Below, piece by piece: positions 1 through 5,837 of a stretch of DNA of 9,316 nt. This DNA is from an uncultured bacterium (GTDB lineage Bacteria > Verrucomicrobiota > Lentisphaeria > Victivallales > Victivallaceae). The notes below the pieces were generated by a model, which was not told where the DNA came from, did no database searches, and saw only the letters and a program-made list of their open reading frames with translations. The position numbers were made by a program, and so were the translations under genes. How positions within the stretch are numbered: the first letter of the stretch is position 1; every line of letters starts with the position of its first letter. The DNA is taken from positions 1 to 9,316 of the forward strand of contig CASECL010000044.1 in the NCBI GenBank assembly GCA_949286445.1. Direction: 5' to 3'.

Positions 1-1329
1 CAGCTGATTCCGGAATATAAGCGAAGTCGTTCTCATGTGATCCAGCATCATTTCGTCATTGACCATACTGCCGAGATTGGCTTTCCGGCCCGGATCGACC
101 GCCCAGCCGTCTTCTCCCACTGCTTTACCGCCATGGCACCAGGCAAACCACACTACACCGGACCAGTTGTGAAGCGATCCGTAAGCGGCCACTTCCAGCG
201 GCAGCAAGGTGCGTTTTTTCTTCTGGCTTTCCATGCCGCTGCCGTATTCGCTGATGTTGAATTCTCCCAGAATGTAGGGTTTGCCGGCAATTTTGCTGGC
301 GGCTTTTTCATAGACAAAATTTTTCAATTTGCCGATGCGGGGATCGACATAGGCGTGATCTTCCACGGACCCATTATTCTCCGCCGCCAGCAGAGAGGCC
401 TTTTCCCCCCGCCACAAATTGGAGTAAAGAATTGCCCCCTTGTACCCAAGTGAACGCAATTTCGCCGTCATGCGGTCAATGAAACGCTTTTCCAGCATCC
501 GGAGAAATTCCCCCCTGACCTGAATGGCTTTCGGGTCGCGCAATTCATAAATATTTCCCGGCTCCACACCGCGGGATGCGGCAAATTCGGCCCACGCTGC
601 CAGGAAACGTTTTTCCTGATATTCCGGGAGTTTGTTTTTGCAAATTATAGCGTACTCCAGAGAAAACTCGTTAAGCAGCTCAACCGTAAGAACCTGCGGG
701 TCATCAGCAAAACGCTTTTTGCTGTAAGGGTTGACCGTTCCCATCAGCCGGTCAACGTAGGTTTCATACAATCTTGCCGCCCGTTCATCCACCAGGGGCA
801 GAAGTTTTTTTACATCATGGGATGCTTTCCAATGTCTTGAATTGAGTTCTTCTATGGATTTCTGCCACTGGGCATTGTCTTCTTCGCCTCCGTCAAGAAT
901 TTTCACATCTCCCGGCAGATACAGCCTGGAATCCCCCACGGACAGCAAAAGATAAATCCCCCGTTTTCTCAACTCATTGGTGTAATAGAAAAAACGGTCG
1001 TAAGCCTCGTCATCCGGAGTGGTGGAGTCATTTTCATACCGGAGCAATCCCCCGCCGACCATATCCGGATTCCAATCCGTGGAACGTCTCAGCATGTGAT
1101 GCGGCCGCACACAGTTTATTCCCAGCCGGGCAAAATTTTCCGCCACTTTTTCTGCCTGCCGGTGATCGGGATAAAAAGATACCGAATTCACCCCCCAGAG
1201 CCGGTGTTCACGGCCGGATTCATCGACAAACTGATCCCCCTGCGCCTTCAACGGCACAATCGTATCCGCCGCCGCGGCCGCCAGAAACAACGGCATCGAC
1301 AACGTTATGGACAACAATAACTTCTTCAT
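1..1329 (-). CDS. Secreted clan GH-A glycoside hydrolase (GH5/cellulase-like), 3' end outside window
   Basis: The minus-strand frame is open from the ATG at 1329 to base 1 (443 codons, no stop), so the C-terminus is missing. Residues 1-21 form a classical signal peptide: MKK, a hydrophobic run, then five alanines before Asp22. The enzyme therefore acts outside the cytoplasm. The rest reads as a TIM-barrel hydrolase of clan GH-A: LWGVN at 44-48, an early Arg in NCVRPHHM (Arg75), the acid/base pair Asn220-Glu221 in ELLNEFS, His325 in DHAYVDP, the probable nucleophile Glu356 in ILGEFN, and an aromatic strand VVWFAW at 392-397. The 135-residue gap between the two glutamates fits the clan. A Shine-Dalgarno AGGAAGG lies just upstream. 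It is the last visible gene of the leftward operon, 21 nt after the PL22-like gene. The substrate cannot be read from sequence; a beta-linked polysaccharide is the usual target of the clan. Confidence 0.85.
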   Translation of the reverse strand, partial: MKKLLLSITLSMPLFLAAAAADTIVPLKAQGDQFVDESGREHRLWGVNSVSFYPDHRQAEKVAENFARLGINCVRPHHMLRRSTDWNPDMVGGGLLRYENDSTTPDDEAYDRFFYYTNELRKRGIYLLLSVGDSRLYLPGDVKILDGGEEDNAQWQKSIEELNSRHWKASHDVKKLLPLVDERAARLYETYVDRLMGTVNPYSKKRFADDPQVLTVELLNEFSLEYAIICKNKLPEYQEKRFLAAWAEFAASRGVEPGNIYELRDPKAIQVRGEFLRMLEKRFIDRMTAKLRSLGYKGAILYSNLWRGEKASLLAAENNGSVEDHAYVDPRIGKLKNFVYEKAASKIAGKPYILGEFNISEYGSGMESQKKKRTLLPLEVAAYGSLHNWSGVVWFAWCHGGKAVGEDGWAVDPGRKANLGSMVNDEMMLDHMRTTSLIFRNQL

Positions 1330-1333
1330 TTTT

Positions 1334-1340
1334 CCTTCCT
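1334..1340 (-). promoter_or_regulatory. Ribosome binding site of the GH-A hydrolase
   Basis: AGGAAGG on the minus strand, 4 nt from the ATG at 1329. It falls in the 21-nt gap after the PL22-like stop codon, supports the chosen start, and fits with co-transcription. Confidence 0.6.
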
Positions 1341-1350
1341 GAATTTCAAG

Positions 1351-2463
1351 TTAGAACAACCCTGCTGTCGGAGTTACGGCGACTTCCGGGCGTCCCCGGT
1401 ACATGGCTGTCCACGACACAAACTTATCATTCACACTGAAACGCGGATGTGCATGACAGTGGTAATGACTCATGATCCAGTTTAATTTCGGCATTCTTGA
1501 AGCGATAAAGGTTTCCTTTCCCGTCTTCAGATCTGTCAAAATTACCTGTATGTAATCCCGTTCCGCCGGGCAGACGTCACTTACCAGATAACGGTCGTCC
1601 GCAGTGGAATAAGAGTGGGATACCGGATGGGAGGTGGGATAACTTTTTACCAGTTCATTTTTTTCCAGGTCAAACCGGAATACCCCCTGCCCGTAATGGA
1701 CAAAATATATGGACTTGCCGTTTTTCCCCCACCATTCGTGTCCGTGCATCGGGGAATCAAAGTCCGGGAATACCGGATAGGGATCTCCGCCGCGGCGGAT
1801 CAGCCACATTCTTTTCCGGGTATCGATCTGTTCGCCGGTCAGCACATCCCGGCAGCCGTCATTGGCAAAAAGTATTAAATCCGGATCCACCGGAGAAAAT
1901 TGCGCATGATCAGTATAAAAATCAATTTTGCGCCAGATTTTCAAATCCCCCCCGTCCAGAGGAAGTTCACCGATGTAAAAATCCCGCCCGAATCCGGGAT
2001 CAACGCAAATAGTATCCCCCCGGGGCGAAAAGGTTATATGAGTGGCACAGCGGATCGGAGGACGTCTTTTGCTGATTTCCTCCGGGATGCGGTTAATAAA
2101 TTCAACCTCCGTGCCCTTCTCCGGATGGATCCGGTAAAGTTCCACTCCGCTGAAAAAATAGGCTTCCCCGGTAACCGGATCAACCGCCGGAGACGCATCC
2201 AGAAACTGAGTTTGCGGAAAATAAATAATTTCATCTTTCCGTACATCCAGCACCCCCAGAAACGCCCCGGTTGAGGGCGGGAAACGGCAGCTGAACCACA
2301 GATAATTCCCCTGCTCCGCACCGCCGCCGAAACTGTCATTAACAAAATATAAATTCTGGGTATAAGGGCAATCCGGAGTATTCAGCAGATAACTTGCCAC
2401 TCCGCTTGCCGGGTCCTGATACCGGACAAAATGACGTGAATTCAGCACCAGATCTTCAATCAT
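1351..2463 (-). CDS. PL22-like beta-propeller protein (oligogalacturonate lyase family)
   Basis: A 370-residue protein starting MIEDLVLN, with no signal peptide, so probably cytoplasmic. It resembles the oligogalacturonate lyase (PL22) propeller family, whose members split short uronate oligomers by beta-elimination using a metal ion. Family-type landmarks are DHAQFSPVDPDLILF, the motif GHEWW at 241-245 (His242 aligns with the catalytic base as I recall it), His283 in SHSYSTADDRYLVSD, and a His cluster HYHCHAHP at 333-340. In the cluster, His337 and His339 match the HxHP metal ligands. Blade-like repeats run throughout. A further in-frame ATG 33 nt upstream (2496) is rejected: the GGAGGAG site is placed for 2463, and the upstream codons lie inside the regulator gene. 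The ATGA overlap with the regulator stop suggests translational coupling. Family confidence is fair; the substrate could be a uronate oligomer other than pectin, given the mannosidase in the same locus. Confidence 0.75.
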   Translation of the reverse strand: MIEDLVLNSRHFVRYQDPASGVASYLLNTPDCPYTQNLYFVNDSFGGGAEQGNYLWFSCRFPPSTGAFLGVLDVRKDEIIYFPQTQFLDASPAVDPVTGEAYFFSGVELYRIHPEKGTEVEFINRIPEEISKRRPPIRCATHITFSPRGDTICVDPGFGRDFYIGELPLDGGDLKIWRKIDFYTDHAQFSPVDPDLILFANDGCRDVLTGEQIDTRKRMWLIRRGGDPYPVFPDFDSPMHGHEWWGKNGKSIYFVHYGQGVFRFDLEKNELVKSYPTSHPVSHSYSTADDRYLVSDVCPAERDYIQVILTDLKTGKETFIASRMPKLNWIMSHYHCHAHPRFSVNDKFVSWTAMYRGRPEVAVTPTAGLF

Positions 2464-3572
2464 GATATTTTCTCCTCCACCGCTTTTCCGGCACATCCGG
2501 TGGAACGCCGGAATACCACATCACAGGGCAGAAACTTCTGCCGTATAGTACGCCCGCCCAGCGGGAAATTTTCAGACAGCATCTTCCACAACTCCACCCC
2601 CATGGCGAAAAAGTCCTGGTGTACACTGGTAAGCTGCATTATTTCAGCTATTTCACTATCGTCAAAGCCGCATACTGCGATATCTTCCGGGACATTGAAC
2701 CCGGCATCACCCAGTTCTGAAATAACGTTGGCTGCGATAATGTCATGAGTACAGAACACCACATCCGGCAATTTAGCCGCCCCAATCATCCGGCGGATAT
2801 TGCTTCTGCCCTGCAGACGGATCGGAACATCTTCAATCACCTGATGCAGCTCCTCTCTCACCTCCAGTCCGGAAGCTTTCAATTCATCCAGCAGACCGGT
2901 AACACGCTGCGCAGAACTTCCGGAAGCCTGGCAAACCCGGATACTGGCAAAGGTTTTTCTGCCGTCTGCAATCAGTTTACGGGCCATTTTTCTTACCGGA
3001 TTATAGTTGTCGCTGCCGATGAAACTGCCCCGCAGCACTGTGCCGGAAAATATGGGACAGTCAACCGTGACAAAATTGGAATTATACTCTTCAAGTATAT
3101 CCAGCAAACGGTGATTTATTTTATCCCTCCCGTCGCCAATGACCGGAATAACCCCTATTCCGGCGTAATTCGAAGATGCCACAGAACTTACAATTTCCTC
3201 TGCCTTCTCCGGATTATTGCAATGGTTAAAAAAGGTTATTTCGCAATTGGATTTGTAGGCCTGCTGTTCCAGCCCCTCAAGAATATGGGTGTAACTTGAC
3301 TGCTGTCTCGCGCCCGGAGCGATGAAAGCAATGCGTTTTTTGGTCCGGTTTTCAAGTTCAGGATTTTCCTTTATGAAACAGCCGAAACCATGACGGCGTT
3401 CAATCATTCCACGTTCTATAAGCTCATCCAGCGCGGAATTGACCGTACCCCGGGAAACATCAAATTCCACCATAAGTTCAGCCAGTGTCGGAAGACGCTG
3501 ACCGGGACGGAATATGCCTTCCATTATCTGATTATTGAGTGAATCAATTACTTTTTGCCTCGGCTTTGCCAT
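2460..3572 (-). CDS. GntR/LacI chimeric (AraR-type) sugar-responsive transcription regulator
   Basis: A 370-residue regulator with two parts. Residues 5-68 are a GntR winged helix-turn-helix: FRPGQRLPTLAEL, then FDVSRGTVNSALDELIERGMIERRHGFGCFI, which carries the usual G-x-R-LP and SR-TV signatures. From about residue 78 (KKRIAFIAP) to the end is a LacI/periplasmic-binding-protein-type sugar sensor, with VVFCTHDIIAANVI, GFNVPEDIAVCGFDD and LTSVHQDFFAMG as its typical C-terminal blocks. This domain order is that of AraR-type repressors, which release DNA when a sugar binds; action as a repressor here is inferred. Two purine-rich sites (GGAGG 7 nt and AGGAGG 14 nt upstream) precede the ATG. It lies 28 nt after the pseudopilin stop and overlaps the next gene by 4 nt, so it probably belongs to the operon it controls and may also act on the divergent operon. 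Confidence 0.88.
   Translation of the reverse strand: MAKPRQKVIDSLNNQIMEGIFRPGQRLPTLAELMVEFDVSRGTVNSALDELIERGMIERRHGFGCFIKENPELENRTKKRIAFIAPGARQQSSYTHILEGLEQQAYKSNCEITFFNHCNNPEKAEEIVSSVASSNYAGIGVIPVIGDGRDKINHRLLDILEEYNSNFVTVDCPIFSGTVLRGSFIGSDNYNPVRKMARKLIADGRKTFASIRVCQASGSSAQRVTGLLDELKASGLEVREELHQVIEDVPIRLQGRSNIRRMIGAAKLPDVVFCTHDIIAANVISELGDAGFNVPEDIAVCGFDDSEIAEIMQLTSVHQDFFAMGVELWKMLSENFPLGGRTIRQKFLPCDVVFRRSTGCAGKAVEEKIS
2472..2478 (-). promoter_or_regulatory. Ribosome binding site of the PL22-like gene, inside the regulator gene
   Basis: GGAGGAG on the minus strand, 8 nt before the ATG at 2463. It lies within the last codons of the regulator gene (Val-Glu-Glu). This decides the start of the PL22-like gene and, with the ATGA overlap, points to coupled translation. 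Confidence 0.65.
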
Positions 3573-3600
3573 GAAATATCCTCCATCCTCCTACTGAGGG

Positions 3601-4428
3601 TTACTTTCTTCTTTTATCCACATAATTCTGCCAGAAGGAATCTTGTATTGTTGCAGTGGATAACATTTTTCCGCTGTCCCAGGAATCTGTCGGCACATCG
3701 TTGAAATGGTAATTCTTTACCGCTCCATCCACAAAAAGCACATTCCAGTTGCGTTCGCCATGGGGCATAAGCTGATTGGCAAAACCGTACTGGGTTGGAT
3801 AATTATAAATCAGTCCGGGATAATCCATTAAAATTGCCCGGTTTGGAGTTTTATCCGGATGAATATAGATAGAAGAACCGGGATTGATATTGTAATTGGT
3901 ATTGGATATTCTGCTGTAATAGTCAGTTCCCACCTCGGATGGACTTTTTCCCGGTTCATCCAGATACTCCGGATAAACCATGCCGTCCTCTTTATGCAGC
4001 ACCGGCACCATCACCCGGTCTGCCTGGCGGTTTTTGGTGGAGGATTTCCGTCCCACGCCGGGACAATGGAAAACCTTATTATTGGGCAGCAACTTATCAC
4101 GTACCAGCAGCCCGAAGTGCATCCATCCGGGGGGGAAACAGCCGCCGTCATTGACTTTGCGGTAAATCAGATATCCGCTGCACTGAGCGTCAGAATAAAA
4201 GAGTTTGCCTGCATTATCATTAATGTAAACTCCGGTGGCGATACCGATCTGCCGCAGATTGGATATACAGCTGGCACGCTTGGACACTGCTCTGGCCTTG
4301 TTGAGCGAAGGAAGCAGAATTGAAGAAAGAATTCCAATAATAGCAATAACCACCAGTAACTCTATGAGAGTAAAAGTCTTTTTATTTTTTGTCGGCCCAA
4401 CGCCGTAAAAGCACTCCAGCTGTCTCAT
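3601..4428 (-). CDS. Type II secretion/type IV-pilin-like pseudopilin (prepilin-type N-terminus, H-x-DG C-terminus)
   Basis: A 275-residue pseudopilin. After a short charged leader (KNKKT) comes FTLIELLVVIAIIGIL at 19-34, the prepilin cleavage/methylation signal, with Glu23 at the +5 position. This helix serves as both membrane anchor and assembly interface. SLNKARAVSKRASCISNLRQIG follows, then a soluble domain. Near the C-terminus, His223 and Asp234-Gly235 in HGERNWNVLFVDG resemble the H-X9-DG processing-associated motif of PVC-group proteins, here with ten residues between. The residue before the cleavage point is Thr18, not the usual Gly. Start: the ATG at 4428 has AGGAG 11 nt upstream; an in-frame GTG at 4437 is only 2 nt from that site and is less likely. 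First gene of the leftward operon. The role in sugar use is unknown; it may be a surface or envelope accessory made with the enzymes. Confidence 0.85.
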   Translation of the reverse strand: MRQLECFYGVGPTKNKKTFTLIELLVVIAIIGILSSILLPSLNKARAVSKRASCISNLRQIGIATGVYINDNAGKLFYSDAQCSGYLIYRKVNDGGCFPPGWMHFGLLVRDKLLPNNKVFHCPGVGRKSSTKNRQADRVMVPVLHKEDGMVYPEYLDEPGKSPSEVGTDYYSRISNTNYNINPGSSIYIHPDKTPNRAILMDYPGLIYNYPTQYGFANQLMPHGERNWNVLFVDGAVKNYHFNDVPTDSWDSGKMLSTATIQDSFWQNYVDKRRK

Positions 4429-4507
4429 TGCATCCACTGCTCCTGTTTATCACTTTGATTGTCCGGATTTGAAATATGGATCACTCCGGTTGGACTGTCT
4501 TTCTTAT

Positions 4508-4535
4508 ATTTTAACCATTATTTCACAAATTGCAA
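4508..4535 (-). promoter_or_regulatory. Candidate sigma70-type promoter for the leftward operon
   Basis: On the minus strand, TTGCAA (4535-4530), a 16-nt spacer and TAAAAT (4513-4508) resemble -35 and -10 boxes (4/6 and 5/6 matches to consensus). Transcription would start near 4501, giving a leader of roughly 70 nt before the pseudopilin ATG. Predicted by eye in AT-rich DNA, where chance matches are common. Confidence 0.4.
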
Positions 4536-4588
4536 GTATATTTTCCAAAATTTACTGTTTTTTTCTCGTTTTTTTTCTAAAAAATCGC

Positions 4589-4614
4589 TTTTTTGTAAAA
4601 TATTGTACAAAAAA
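4589..4614. repeat. 9-bp perfect inverted repeat, candidate operator
   Basis: TTTTTTGTA at 4589-4597 and its exact complement TACAAAAAA at 4606-4614 are separated by 8 nt (AAATATTG). It ends 4 nt before the rightward -35 box. The TTGTAC core inside it recalls the half-site of the Bacillus subtilis AraR operator, as I remember it, and the locus encodes an AraR-type regulator. Binding is inferred. Low-complexity DNA makes A/T inverted repeats easier to find by chance. Confidence 0.4.
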
Positions 4615-4618
4615 TAAT

Positions 4619-4647
4619 TTGATTTTTTATTTTTATTGTCCTATATT
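4619..4647 (+). promoter_or_regulatory. Candidate sigma70-type promoter for the rightward operon
   Basis: TTGATT (4619-4624), a 17-nt spacer and TATATT (4642-4647) give 4/6 and 5/6 consensus matches at the ideal spacing. Transcription would begin near 4654, leaving a leader of about 30 nt before the ATG at 4686. This is the better of the two promoter predictions. Confidence 0.5.
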
Positions 4648-4685
4648 AAAAAGGAACGGAAAAACAAGAATGGGGTGTATTAATT

Positions 4686-5792
4686 ATGAGTATGACTTCG
4701 AGAGAACGTTTGCTGTGCGCGCTGAATAACGGCCGCCCGGACCGCCTGCCCTGCCAGGTGCATGGCTGGATGCCCTACTATCTGGAACACTTTCTTAATG
4801 GTTGCGACTGGTATGAAGCCAATGAAAAACTTGGTTTTGATCAGGCCATCTATGTAAGCCCGGAATACAGTTATTCCCAAAACGATATGGCAAACTGGCA
4901 GCTGAAAAAATCTGCCGTTACCACCGATGCTGACGGTATCCGCGGTTGGGAGGAAGAGGTCACCACCCCGGCGGGAAAACTTCACCGCAAATTATCACAG
5001 AATGACTTTACCACCTGGGATACTGAACCATGGCTGAAAACGGAAGCCGACTTTGAAATCTGGATAAAGTATTATCCGGTGCCGGTAAAAGCGGATTTCA
5101 GTGCCATACAGCAGGCCCGTGACCGGCTGGGCGACCGGGGCATTGTAAGATCGCATCCATTCTCACCCGGTCAGGGCAGTCCGTGGCAGAGTTTCTGCTG
5201 TCTTTTCGGCACTGAGCCGGCAATACTGCTGGGCATGGATGAACCGGAAAAACTCCATTACATGCTTGATGCCATATTGCAGAAGACTCTGCAAGCTACC
5301 AGATTATGGGAAAACACCCCGGCAGATATGGTTGAAGTTGGCGGAGGAGCCGGTTCAAATACTGTAATCAGTCCGGATTTTTACCGTGAGTTCGGCCTGC
5401 CCTACGATCAGAAACAGAATGAGTTATTTCACCAGATCGGCATAAAAGTGGTCAACCATTTCTGCGGCGGACTGATGAAAATGCTTGAACTGGTGGTGGA
5501 ATCCGGAGCCGACGGGCTGGAAACCATGACACCTCCTGCCATGGGCGGCGACTGCGACCTGGCGGAAGCCTCCCGCCGGGTGGGAGACAAACTCTTTTTC
5601 ATCGGCGGCTTTGACCAGAACTCCGGTTTTGAGAAAGGCAATCCGGCATTGGTAAGAAAGATGGTATTTGATTGTTTTGAAAAGACCCGTGATCATGCGG
5701 GATACATTATTGCCCCATCTGATCACTTCTTTTTCGGTGCGCCGGAGAATTTGAAAGCCTTTACCGATGCCTGCAAAGAGTGTGTTTACTGA
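4686..5792 (+). CDS. Uroporphyrinogen decarboxylase superfamily protein, HxCG type (MtaA/CmuA-like)
   Basis: A 368-residue protein opening TSRERLLCALNNGRPDRLPCQ, the normal N-terminus of URO-D-like TIM-barrel proteins. The family includes heme enzyme HemE and zinc-dependent methyl-corrinoid methyltransferases (MtaA, CmuA). Residues 257-262 (NHFCGG) give the His258-x-Cys260 pair that binds zinc in methyltransferases, followed by LELVVESGADGLETMTPP. The third zinc ligand, usually a Cys near the C-terminus, is replaced in APSDHFFFGAPENL by Asp346-His347. It is therefore not a plain HemE; its substrate is unknown. No signal peptide, so cytoplasmic. The Shine-Dalgarno is weak (GGGGTG, 8 nt before ATG). 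The in-frame Met3 at 4692 would put that site 14 nt away, so 4686 is kept. First gene of the rightward operon, 45 nt before its divergent paralog. Confidence 0.85.
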   Translation: MSMTSRERLLCALNNGRPDRLPCQVHGWMPYYLEHFLNGCDWYEANEKLGFDQAIYVSPEYSYSQNDMANWQLKKSAVTTDADGIRGWEEEVTTPAGKLHRKLSQNDFTTWDTEPWLKTEADFEIWIKYYPVPVKADFSAIQQARDRLGDRGIVRSHPFSPGQGSPWQSFCCLFGTEPAILLGMDEPEKLHYMLDAILQKTLQATRLWENTPADMVEVGGGAGSNTVISPDFYREFGLPYDQKQNELFHQIGIKVVNHFCGGLMKMLELVVESGADGLETMTPPAMGGDCDLAEASRRVGDKLFFIGGFDQNSGFEKGNPALVRKMVFDCFEKTRDHAGYIIAPSDHFFFGAPENLKAFTDACKECVY

Positions 5793-5837
5793 ATATATAA
5801 AAAAACTCATACCGTGAATTGCAAGGGAATAATTACC

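Larger units (their letters stand above)
4429..4685. promoter_or_regulatory. Divergent AT-rich control region
   Basis: The only long gap in the window, about 257 nt between the pseudopilin start and the first URO-D gene. It is much richer in A+T than the genes. It holds a candidate promoter for each direction, a 9-bp inverted repeat at 4589-4614, and a series of A- and T-tracts from 4547 to 4634. I see no convincing gene in it. Confidence 0.7.

Noticed and set aside
37..453. 138-codon plus-strand frame, and another at 1096-1320
   Set aside because: Shadows of the minus-strand GH-A hydrolase, whose active-site motifs are clear in the opposite frame.
2745..3299. 184-codon plus-strand frame, with others at 1900-2274 and 3859-4323
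   Set aside because: Antisense to the regulator, PL22-like and pseudopilin genes; low-information translations.
3548..3586. 12-codon minus-strand frame (MEDISWQSRGKK) overlapping the regulator start
   Set aside because: Its ATG touches the AGGAGG with no spacing, so initiation is unlikely; it ends inside the regulator gene and is probably chance.
4463..4489. Short CCGGA/TCCGG inverted repeat in the pseudopilin leader
   Set aside because: Only 5 bp with a 17-nt loop, and TCCGG is very common throughout this sequence, so it is not distinguishable from chance.
4469..4729. 86-codon plus-strand frame in the control region
   Set aside because: Phe/Lys-rich translation of AT-rich DNA, overlapping the URO-D start in another frame and covering the promoter elements.
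4686..5792. Heme-pathway HemE as the identity of the URO-D proteins
   Set aside because: The HxCG zinc-type motif in one, HSDG in the other, and a glycosidase operon all argue against a heme role.
5814..5837. GTG start eight codons upstream of the second URO-D gene
   Set aside because: No ribosome site precedes it, while the ATG at 5838 has AAGGGA at good spacing and matches the family's usual N-terminus.
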